DNA of 5,673 nucleotides from Ruminococcaceae bacterium UBA1730 (lineage in GTDB: Bacteria > Bacillota > Clostridia > Oscillospirales > Acutalibacteraceae), in contig DCII01000067.1 in NCBI GenBank assembly GCA_002315935.1, forward strand, positions 1 through 5,673, written 5' to 3'. The notes beneath the pieces are model-generated. The model worked only from the letters and a program-made list of their open reading frames with translations, was not told where the DNA came from and made no database searches. Positions within the stretch are counted from its first letter, which is position 1; every line of letters starts with the position of its first letter. Made by a program: the position numbers and the translations under genes. Positions 1 through 5,667 of this stretch are shown in pieces.

Positions 1-27
1 AAGAAATCCGATGTTTTTATCAAATGG

Positions 28-579
28 ATGAAGAATATGGAAACATCCCTTGATGAAAAAAGCAAACAGAAGGCATACGAACTTTTTGAAAGCGGATTTA
101 TTGATAATATTGAAGTGGGAACAGTCAGTGGTTTGCAACAAATTCACGGTTATATTTTCGGCGGTCTTTACGATTTTGCCGGGCAGATTCGTACACTTAA
201 TATTGCAAAAGGTGGATTTGCTTTTGCGCAGGCTATGTTCTTGAATGATACGCTGAAAAATATTGAAGCAATGCCGGAAACAACATTGGAAGATTGCATC
301 AATAAATATATTGAAATGAATGTGGCGCATCCCTTTATGGAGGGTAACGGACGCAGCACTCGTATCTGGCTTGATTTGATACTCAAGAAAAATTTAAAAA
401 AATGCGTGGATTGGAGTCAAATCGACAAGACCGAATATTTAACAGCCATGAAAGAAAGCGTTGTTGATTCAAAGAAAATTTTAGCACTGCTCAAGAATGC
501 CCTGACAGATGATATTAATAACCGTGAAATAATTATGAAGGGCATTGATTATTCGTATTATTACGAAACGGAAGAATAG
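28..579 (+). CDS. fic: Fic-domain protein AMP-transferase (class III-like)
   Basis: Fic enzymes usually transfer AMP from ATP to a hydroxyl side chain of a target protein; the target here cannot be told. The signature HPFMEGNGRSTR is complete at residues 101-112, with catalytic His101, the acidic residue at 105 and the anion-binding GNGR loop. A likely target-docking flap lies around LYDFAGQIR (residues 47-55). The C-terminus ends in GIDYSYYYETEE: Ser176 and Glu180 fit the C-terminal (S/T)xxxE(G/N) inhibitory helix of class III Fic proteins, but Thr181 replaces the usual Gly/Asn. The frame is open back to base 1 and no Shine-Dalgarno precedes the ATG codons at 28 or 37, so the true start may be outside the window and the N-terminus is uncertain. 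The restriction-modification genes begin 71 bp downstream on the same strand, without an obvious terminator between, so co-transcription is plausible. The family call is firm; the cellular role is unknown. Confidence 0.9.
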   Translation: MKNMETSLDEKSKQKAYELFESGFIDNIEVGTVSGLQQIHGYIFGGLYDFAGQIRTLNIAKGGFAFAQAMFLNDTLKNIEAMPETTLEDCINKYIEMNVAHPFMEGNGRSTRIWLDLILKKNLKKCVDWSQIDKTEYLTAMKESVVDSKKILALLKNALTDDINNREIIMKGIDYSYYYETEE

Positions 580-634
580 TGTCCGTTTTATGGGATATGG
601 ATTGTGAGATAATTGTTATTGAATCGATAAATTT

Positions 635-641
635 AAGGAGG
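635..641 (+). promoter_or_regulatory. Strong ribosome binding site of the restriction-methylation gene
   Basis: AAGGAGG lies 9 nt before the ATG at 651. It is the best Shine-Dalgarno in the window and fixes the start of the nuclease-methyltransferase gene. The rest of the 580-650 gap shows no convincing promoter or terminator. Confidence 0.85.
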
Positions 642-650
642 ATTTAGAAT

Positions 651-1778
651 ATGGCTAAAATACAGTCAGTAGAACCTAATATTGCCAACCTTGCCAATAG
701 TTGGCTCGAATCATATAAACTTGATTATAAATTGGAACAAGAATCACTAAATACGGAAATAGATCAAGCCTTGAATGATTATTTTTCAAAAAACGGTGGT
801 GCAGGTGGAAATCGCCCTGATGCGAAACTGCTTTTACAGGATAAGAATTTAGTAAATTATCCAATTCTAATCGAATATAAAGGTTATAAAGATAAGCTTA
901 TCAAACTTGATTCGGAAGGCAATATTGCAAATAAGACCGCAAAAAATCAGCCTGATTATAAAAACATCAATTCTTATGCCGTAAACGGTGCTGTTCATTA
1001 TGCAAATGCAATTTTGCATTATACAAGCTATACCGATATTATCGCTATCGGAATGACAGGTTACAAAGACGATTGCGGAAAGCTACAGTACGAAATCGGA
1101 GTTTATTATGTTTCAAAAAGCAATTTCGGTATTGGGCAAAAGATTGATGATTACACTGATTTTTCTTTCTTAAAAAAAGAAAACTTTGATAAATTTATTG
1201 ATAAGGTTAAAACGCTTAAACTATCGCAAGAAGAAATTGAAAAATTAAGAGAACAACGTGAACAAGAAATAAATGCAAGCCTTGTTAAACTTAATAATGA
1301 TATTTACCAAAATGAAAAAGGACTTAGTGAACGAGACCGTGTATATCTTGTTGCTGCTTCCATTATTGCAACGCTCGGTGTTCCCGGTGAAGTTGCTGCC
1401 CTCGAAAAAGCGGAATTAAAATCATTAACAGAAGATGGAAATCGTGACGGTGACATTATTCTTCGTAAAATTAAGGCGTTTTTGAACAAAAAGAATTTGC
1501 CTAAAGAAAAGCGAGACTTGATTGTCCGTACCTTACAAAACACACTTACCACAGACAACATAAATAAAGTTGAAAACGGAGAAAGCCAATTAAAGCGTGT
1601 TTTCATAAAAATCGTTGATGATTTAGGAATTTATTATAAAATCGGTTTAAGTACAGACTTTACAGGCAAGTTATTTAATGAGATGTATAGCTGGCTTGGT
1701 TTCTCGCAGGACAAACTGAATGATGTTGTGCTGACACCCTCATATGTTGCACGCTTTTGGCTCGTCTTGCAAGAGTAA
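651..1778 (+). CDS. N-terminal fragment: PD-(D/E)XK nuclease domain plus HsdM N-terminal helical domain
   Basis: 375 residues. The N-terminal part carries a PD-(D/E)XK-type core: PD at 56-57 (in GNRPDAKLLL), then E75-Y-K77 in a hydrophobic strand (PILIEYKGYK), with Glu36 in the preceding helix as a possible further metal ligand. This is the layout of nuclease domains fused ahead of methyltransferases in BcgI-like enzymes. Residues about 190-215 form a charged helix (EEIEKLREQREQEI) that may link to the next domain. Residues about 225-365 resemble the helical N-terminal domain of HsdM, ending in LNDVVLTPSYVA, the TP motif that precedes the AdoMet-binding region. The last six residues and the stop result from the frameshift. 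If the lesion is real, this fragment would keep the nuclease but not methylation; BcgI-type cutting needs the full complex with the specificity subunit, so it is probably inactive. Nuclease assignment is from motif and context, not from alignment. Confidence 0.75.
   Translation: MAKIQSVEPNIANLANSWLESYKLDYKLEQESLNTEIDQALNDYFSKNGGAGGNRPDAKLLLQDKNLVNYPILIEYKGYKDKLIKLDSEGNIANKTAKNQPDYKNINSYAVNGAVHYANAILHYTSYTDIIAIGMTGYKDDCGKLQYEIGVYYVSKSNFGIGQKIDDYTDFSFLKKENFDKFIDKVKTLKLSQEEIEKLREQREQEINASLVKLNNDIYQNEKGLSERDRVYLVAASIIATLGVPGEVAALEKAELKSLTEDGNRDGDIILRKIKAFLNKKNLPKEKRDLIVRTLQNTLTTDNINKVENGESQLKRVFIKIVDDLGIYYKIGLSTDFTGKLFNEMYSWLGFSQDKLNDVVLTPSYVARFWLVLQE
1754..1759 (+). other. Frameshift lesion in a short T run
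   Basis: The frame reads GCA CGC TTT TGG CTC and stops at 1776-1778. One extra base in or next to the T4 run (CGC TTT TTG GCT or CGC CTT TTG GCT) restores A-R-(F/L)-L-A-R-L-A-R-V-N-K-D without loss of any expected residue. The change therefore looks like loss of one base. The site does not form a usable X-XXY-YYZ slippery heptamer. Confidence 0.8.
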
Positions 1779-2695
1779 ACAAGGATTCTTATGTGTGGGA
1801 TTTTGCTACAGGCTCGGCAGGTCTTTTGGTTGCATCTATGAACGAAATGCTGAACGATGCCAAAGAAAAGATCAAATCACCGGATGAATTATACAGGAAG
1901 TCTGCTGAAATCAAAGCAAATCAGTTGCTTGGTTTAGAGATTCTTTCAGAAGTATATATGCTTGCCATTTTAAATATGATTATGATGGGTGACGGAAGCT
2001 CTAACATACTTAACGAAGACTCGCTTAAAACATTCAATGGTAATTATGGTTTTGATGAGAAAAAAGATACAAAATTCCCGGCAGATGCGTTTGTTCTGAA
2101 TCCTCCGTATTCCGCACCCGGCAACGGTATGATTTTTGTTGAAAGAGCCTTGTCGATGATGAACAAGGGCTATGCCGCTATTATCATTCAGAACTCTGCC
2201 GGAAGCGGCAAAGCGGTAGAGTATAACAAAAATATTTTAAAACACAGTACATTACTTGCGAGTATAAAAATGCCGATTGACTTGTTTATCGGAAAGTCCA
2301 GTGTTCAGACGAATATATATGTATTCCGTATCGGTGAAGCACATCAAGAAGATGATACTGTAAAATTTATTGATTTTTCCGTGGACGGATATACAAGAAC
2401 AAATCGCAAAAAAGCAAGTTGCAATCTTCGTGATACAAACCACGCAAAAGAGCGATATGCAGAACTTGTAGATTTAGTTCGTTTCGGTAAATCTAAACTG
2501 AATATATTTACCGAAAAAGAATACTACGAAGGCAAAATTGATCCAAAAAACGGTGCTGACTGGAATCAGACGGCACCTATTGACACAAAACCGACAATTG
2601 AAGATTTCAAGAAAACGGTCAGCGATTATTTGGCATGGGAAGTTTCAAATCTTCTTAAAAATCAAAACACGGAGGACGAACGCCTGGGAAAATGA
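1757..2695 (+). CDS. hsdM: C-terminal fragment: N6-adenine DNA methyltransferase core (HsdM-like)
   Basis: 312 residues from a TTG that has no Shine-Dalgarno, so the ORF start is nominal. Motif I (AdoMet binding) is DFATGSAGLL at 15-24, a variant of the FxGxG motif, and the catalytic motif IV NPPY is at 115-118. LGLEILSEVYMLAILNMIMMG (58-78) is the typical HsdM segment between them, and IIIQNSAGSGK (142-152) followed by SIKMPIDLF (169-177) matches the HsdM region after NPPY. It methylates adenine N6 in the recognition site when paired with the specificity subunit. The 3' end overlaps the specificity gene by ATGA (2692-2695), indicating translational coupling. It lacks the helical N-terminal domain, which sits in the preceding frame, so on its own it is probably not functional. 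Confidence 0.85.
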   Translation: MARLARVNKDSYVWDFATGSAGLLVASMNEMLNDAKEKIKSPDELYRKSAEIKANQLLGLEILSEVYMLAILNMIMMGDGSSNILNEDSLKTFNGNYGFDEKKDTKFPADAFVLNPPYSAPGNGMIFVERALSMMNKGYAAIIIQNSAGSGKAVEYNKNILKHSTLLASIKMPIDLFIGKSSVQTNIYVFRIGEAHQEDDTVKFIDFSVDGYTRTNRKKASCNLRDTNHAKERYAELVDLVRFGKSKLNIFTEKEYYEGKIDPKNGADWNQTAPIDTKPTIEDFKKTVSDYLAWEVSNLLKNQNTEDERLGK

Positions 2696-3786
2696 ATGCC
2701 TCACTTAACGAAAAGCTGAGGACTGTTAAGTGGGGCGAATATAAGCTCGGCGATTTATTTGAAAGCAGTAACGGAGATTTTGATATTCAAAAAGAACATA
2801 TTAACGGCAAGGGACACTTAGTAATTACCTCCGGGATGTCAAACAATGGCATACTTGGCAAAACAGATGTTGTTGCGAAAGTATTTAAAGCAGGAACAAT
2901 TACTATTGATATGTTTGGCACGGCTTTTTATCGAAGTTTTGACTACAAAATGGTAACACATGCAAGAGTGTTTTCATTAGCTCCGAAAAACTTTATCATG
3001 AATGATAGAAATGGTCTGTTTGTTTCAAGTGCCTTGTGGTATATTTGTAAAATTTTCGGTTTTGAGAATATGTGTTCGTGGGAAAAAATAAAAGGCAAAT
3101 CAATAAAACTGCCAAAAACTGCTGATGGTAAAATCGACTTTAACTTTATGGAATCCTTTATAGCGGAGCTTTCCGCTTACTTAAAAGTAAGCGGACTTGA
3201 TAATTATGAATTATCAAGTGAAGAGAAAAAAGCGATTGAATTATTGAAAAAACAACTAATAATATTTACGGAATTTGAGTTCTGCAAAGTGTTTAACAAT
3301 ATTAAACAAGGACGCAGATTAAAAAAAGATGATCAAATTTCCGGAAATATTCCATTTGTAATGTCAGGAACAACAAATACAGGAGTGGTAGGTTATATTT
3401 CTAATCCAGTAGCTTCATTTCCAAAAAATTCAATTACTATTGATATTTTTGGTAATAGTTTTTATAGAAATTATGATTTTGGAGCAGGCGATGACACCGG
3501 TGTTTATTGGAGTACAGAGAATTCATATTCAAAAGAGACAATGCTATTTTTTACAACATCAACAGCAAAAGCTTTGAAAGGGAAATATTCATATGGTGAA
3601 AAATTAAGAAGTTCACAAAGTTTATACTTTAAAATGAACCTCCCAACAAAAGATGGGAAACCCGACTATGAAACAATGGATTTATTGATTTCCGCCGTGC
3701 AGAAGCTTGTAATTAAGGATGTTGTTCTTTATGCGGATAGGAAAATCGAGAAAACGAAAGAGGTTGTTAATAAGGGTGGTAAATAA
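2692..3786 (+). CDS. hsdS: Specificity subunit with two target-recognition domains (BcgI B / HsdS-like)
   Basis: 364 residues, close to the length of BcgI B-type subunits and shorter than most Type I HsdS. It is an internal duplication. Half 1 has SGMSNNGILG (47-56), ITIDMFGTAFYR (70-81) and LPKTADGKIDFNFM (140-153). Half 2 has SGTTNTGVVG (225-234), ITIDIFGNSFYR (248-259) and LPTKDGKPDYETM (317-329). Each half is thus a target-recognition domain closed by an LPxxDGKxD(F/Y)xxM segment that leads into a helix (ESFIAELSAYL; LLISAVQKLVI). Such a subunit reads a split DNA site, one half per domain, and docks the nuclease-methyltransferase. The start overlaps the upstream stop as ATGA; GGAGG at 2671-2675 is 16 nt away, too far to be ideal, so coupling probably drives translation. 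The second recognition domain is more AT-rich than the first (about 31% versus 36% GC over 360 bp each, hand count), consistent with separate ancestry. Confidence 0.88.
   Translation: MNASLNEKLRTVKWGEYKLGDLFESSNGDFDIQKEHINGKGHLVITSGMSNNGILGKTDVVAKVFKAGTITIDMFGTAFYRSFDYKMVTHARVFSLAPKNFIMNDRNGLFVSSALWYICKIFGFENMCSWEKIKGKSIKLPKTADGKIDFNFMESFIAELSAYLKVSGLDNYELSSEEKKAIELLKKQLIIFTEFEFCKVFNNIKQGRRLKKDDQISGNIPFVMSGTTNTGVVGYISNPVASFPKNSITIDIFGNSFYRNYDFGAGDDTGVYWSTENSYSKETMLFFTTSTAKALKGKYSYGEKLRSSQSLYFKMNLPTKDGKPDYETMDLLISAVQKLVIKDVVLYADRKIEKTKEVVNKGGK
2897..3446 (+). repeat. 16-bp direct repeat inside the specificity gene (2897-2912 and 3431-3446)
   Basis: CAATTACTATTGATAT is present exactly at both places, 534 bp (178 codons) apart. 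The match continues imperfectly for seven more bases, to 21 of 23. Both copies encode the ITIDxFG motif of each recognition domain. They are in frame with each other, so recombination between them would delete 178 codons and leave a single hybrid recognition domain. Confidence 0.85.
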
Positions 3787-4458
3787 ATGACATCCATAAA
3801 AGATTTGTTTAATAAAATATCCGACTTTAAATGCACAGTGGACGGTAAAGAAGTTATCTTTCCCGGCATTCTTCAAGAAGAAAAAGGTAATATTATTCTG
3901 AACGCAAAGTTCCCTTTGGAGCAATATCGAGAAATAGGTGTTGAAACCGATATTGTTATTATAGGGGAAGTGTCCGGAAGAAAAGCCACCTTAATGGGAT
4001 GTCATATATCATCTGTGTCCTGTACCATTGGGGATAACGATATTTCCATATATGCGGTTCCAAATGAAATTATCATTGGTGGATGCTTTTATTCAGCACC
4101 AATGGCAAAAAGGATTATTGTCTCTACCTCGGATTTGAATTATATGTTTTCCGGGGCATCTCCTTTGGAACCTAATGTATGTTTCTCAAAGGAAAATCCA
4201 AGCGTATTGAACTATACCTTTCCACAACCGATAGTTGCCAATGATAAGTACGGAGAAATTCAGATTTATCAAACTTTTGGAACACATTGGGCTGTTGATT
4301 ATTATAAGCATAACATCATTTCCGTAATTGAGTATTCTTTTACAAATTCATTGTCCCTCATGGATGCAGTTTCCAAAGTATCGGCAGCAAGAAGTCTATT
4401 CTCCTTCTTTGGGAATGGGTATATTTCATTTGGAGATATCACCTTTAATAACGTTTGA
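3787..4458 (+). CDS. ApeA-like N-terminal domain protein, probably truncated (HEPN domain missing)
   Basis: 223 residues. The pattern matches what I know of the ApeA N-terminal domain of HEPN abortive-infection proteins: an early PGILQEEKGNIILNA strand pair (26-40), DIVIIGEVSGRKATLMGC (55-72), IIIGGCFYS (95-103), and a closing helix AVSKVSAARSLFSFFGNGYISF (194-215). Full ApeA proteins are roughly twice as long and end in a HEPN RNase domain with an Rx4-6H motif, which is absent here. The frame ends GDITFNNV-stop exactly where recombinase-derived sequence begins (about 4452), so the last codons and the stop are imported or the gene was already cut there. The ATG directly follows the specificity-gene stop (TAAATG) with AGGGTGG at 3773-3779 as ribosome site, so it belongs to the restriction operon. 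A complete one-domain protein of unknown function is the alternative. No catalytic residues are visible. Confidence 0.6.
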   Translation: MTSIKDLFNKISDFKCTVDGKEVIFPGILQEEKGNIILNAKFPLEQYREIGVETDIVIIGEVSGRKATLMGCHISSVSCTIGDNDISIYAVPNEIIIGGCFYSAPMAKRIIVSTSDLNYMFSGASPLEPNVCFSKENPSVLNYTFPQPIVANDKYGEIQIYQTFGTHWAVDYYKHNIISVIEYSFTNSLSLMDAVSKVSAARSLFSFFGNGYISFGDITFNNV

Positions 4459-4550
4459 CCCGCACGACTTTCAGAGTCGGAATCCGTTGATACACAAGGA
4501 TTTTCGTCTTGGCATGTATTTTCCGCAGTCGTTTGACCCGTACGATTTTC
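4452..4550. repeat. Imperfect 21-bp direct repeat in the recombinase tail (4452-4472 and 4530-4550)
   Basis: Both copies start CGTTTGACCCG and then read YACGAYTTTC; only two positions differ (C versus T each time). The spacing of 78 bp keeps frame, giving ENRTGQT and ESRAGQT in the recombinase tail. In the left copy the match ends at 4452, next to where ApeA-like coding sequence begins. Confidence 0.8.
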
Positions 4551-4612
4551 GGTCTGATTTTCAGCTTTATTTTCAGCCTCTTTAAGGGGCTTTTTTTCAT
4601 GTGTATCAACGG
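4484..4612. repeat. Perfect 13-bp inverted repeat (4484-4496 / 4600-4612)
   Basis: CCGTTGATACACA at 4484-4496 is the exact reverse complement of TGTGTATCAACGG at 4600-4612, with 103 bp between the arms. The enclosed segment contains the second copy of the 21-bp repeat and the terminator-like hairpin. It falls in the low-complexity tail of the recombinase frame, so it may be element-end DNA and not only coding sequence. Confidence 0.75.
4575..4597 (+). terminator. Rho-independent terminator-like hairpin downstream of the restriction operon
   Basis: AGCCTC (4575-4580), loop TTTAA, GGGGCT (4586-4591) form a 6-bp stem with one G-U pair, followed by a T7 run (4591-4597) on the + strand. It lies 117 bp after the stop of the ApeA-like gene and would end the operon transcript. 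It is inside the reading frame of the recombinase remnant on the other strand, which is unusual for a functional coding region. Confidence 0.55.
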
Positions 4613-5622
4613 TCTTGCCGCTTCTTCTTTTCAGCTTTTCGATGTATTGCTCTGTTGTTTCTCCTGTGAAGATTTTTATGCTTAATTGAGCAGTTGTTTC
4701 GTCAATAGGAGTAACGATTATCTTATCAACGAAGGTGTGAACGAAGCTTTCGGTTATGGCTTCTTTGTTCGCAATTGTTTCGGCTCTCTGAAGAACGGTT
4801 CTGATTTCGTTCATCTGTTTTCTGAATTCTTCGGTTGAAACGAATTTGCTTTCAAGCTCAATGATTTCATTTTCCGCTTCAACTTGTTCACGGTTACATT
4901 CGGCAGAAAGCTTTTTGAAATCAGCACCCGTGATGTTACCCTGTGCAACAAGTTCGAGAAGAGCATTCTTTTTCTTGACAGCCATTTCAATTTTTTTCTT
5001 TTCTGCTTCAATATGCTTTTCAAGATTGCCGTCTTCTGAAAGTGAACGGTACATTTTCTGATATTCTTCAATCATTGCATCGGAAGATGCTTTTGAATCT
5101 CTGAACACCTGAAACAGTATTTCCTTGATTTCATCCTCATAAATTGCAAATGATTTGCAGGCAGCGGCACCGCTGTTGATTTTGTTTGAGCAGATCCAGT
5201 TGCTGTTTGATTTGCCTTTTCTGCCCGAATCCTTGCGGTAATAGAGAGTTCCGCAATCAGCACAGTACATCTTTCCCGTAAGAAGATTTGCGTGGTTGCA
5301 GATACCCTGTCTGTTTTTGACATCTTCGCTTCTGCGTTTAAGAACCTTATTTGCTTCTTCCCATAATTCTTCGCTGACTATTGCGGGAACAATTTCTCCC
5401 GTTTCATCCTTGAACATAACCCATTCTTCCTGGGGGAGAAACTTCTGCTTTTTGGTGAACATATCAATGACCTTGACTTTATTTCCGACATAGTAACCTT
5501 TGTATTTGGGATTCGCAATCATATTGGATATGGTGTTATGGTTGATTTTGTTTCCGTTGTGATTTCTGTAACCCTTGTCCCAAAGAATTTTTTGGCTCTG
5601 TACTTAATAACGGTTAATATTG

Positions 5623-5651
5623 TTGACTTTTTAAGCACTCCGTGCTATAAT
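5623..5651 (+). promoter_or_regulatory. Sigma-A/sigma70 promoter facing right, gene outside the window
   Basis: TTGACT (5623-5628), a 17-bp spacer and a perfect TATAAT (5646-5651) make a near-consensus promoter. Transcription would start near 5658 and run off the right edge. It points away from the recombinase remnant, which therefore has no promoter of its own that I can see. Confidence 0.8.
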
Positions 5652-5667
5652 TTACTATGAATTATAG
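5634..5667. promoter_or_regulatory. Operator-like palindromes overlapping the right-edge promoter
   Basis: AGCAC-TCC-GTGCT (5634-5646) fills most of the spacer and touches the -10 box. CTATAATT (5645-5652) and AATTATAG (5660-5667) form a second inverted repeat, 7 bp apart, covering the -10 box and the expected start site. Both are placed where a repressor would block RNA polymerase, as in autoregulated regulator or toxin-antitoxin genes. The regulator is not in the window, so this is inference from position and symmetry. Confidence 0.45.

Larger units (their letters stand above)
651..2695 (+). pseudogene. Frameshifted BcgI-like nuclease-methyltransferase (Type IIB/IIG RM subunit)
   Basis: The two open frames 651-1778 and 1757-2695 are two parts of one ancestral gene. 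The first reads up to ...LTPSYVAR and then falls into FWLVLQE and a stop. Moving to the other frame at the same point gives ...YVAR-(F/L)-LARLARVNKDSYVWDFATGS, the continuous sequence expected of an HsdM-type methyltransferase. Repaired, the protein would be about 680 residues: PD-(D/E)XK nuclease domain (about 1-200), helical HsdM N-terminal domain (about 225-365), then the AdoMet-binding and catalytic methyltransferase core. That order and size resemble the BcgI A subunit, which cuts and methylates together with a separate specificity subunit. The second frame has only a TTG start without a Shine-Dalgarno, so it is unlikely to be an independent gene. The lesion may be a real mutation or a sequencing error. 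Confidence 0.8.
4302..5603 (-). pseudogene. Large serine recombinase remnant (C-terminal part only)
   Basis: The - strand frame is open from 5603 and gives SQKILWDKGYRNHNGNKINH..., the recombinase DNA-binding domain; the first ATG is at 5522 and has no ribosome site. Counting from that ATG: MIANPKYKGYYVGNK (1-15) closes the recombinase domain, Cys87, Cys90, Cys111 and Cys122 form the zinc ribbon, about 143-250 is a charged coiled coil, and FVDKIIVTPIDE (264-275) leads to the IKIFTGETTEQYIEKL strand and helix. Residues 303-357 are a low-complexity E/N/T-rich tail, and 358-406 are antisense to the ApeA-like gene. The N-terminal resolvase domain with the catalytic serine (about 200 residues) is absent: above 5603 all three - strand frames have stops and the sequence is a promoter region. 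It cannot recombine DNA alone; residual DNA binding is possible. GC is about 41% in four lines counted, above its neighbours. Confidence 0.8.
4445..5612. repeat. 9-bp direct repeats flanking the recombinase fragment (4445-4453 and 5604-5612)
   Basis: TTAATAACG occurs at both ends of the recombinase-derived segment, at the points where its coding sense stops on each side. Extended to 14 bases the two copies agree at 12 positions. They could be a target duplication, att-site halves, or microhomology used in a deletion. Serine recombinases do not normally make target duplications of this size. Confidence 0.6.

Noticed and set aside
580..650. A promoter in the gap between the Fic gene and the restriction gene
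   Set aside because: GATAAT at 608-613 has no acceptable -35 at 16-18 bp; other pairings are weak. Only the ribosome site is supported.
1740..1778. Programmed -1 ribosomal frameshift joining the two restriction-methylation frames
   Set aside because: The context CGC TTT TGG is not a good slippery heptamer: Phe and Trp tRNAs would re-pair poorly on CTT and TTG. I saw no clear downstream stem or upstream stimulatory Shine-Dalgarno. A one-base loss is simpler.
1757..2695. An independent methyltransferase gene starting at TTG 1757
   Set aside because: There is no ribosome site, and the start falls in the middle of a conserved HsdM stretch that continues from the preceding frame.
4328..4585. A small + strand coding frame across the apeA-recombinase junction
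   Set aside because: It overlaps two better supported frames, has no ribosome site or recognisable motif, and crosses the junction between unrelated sequences.
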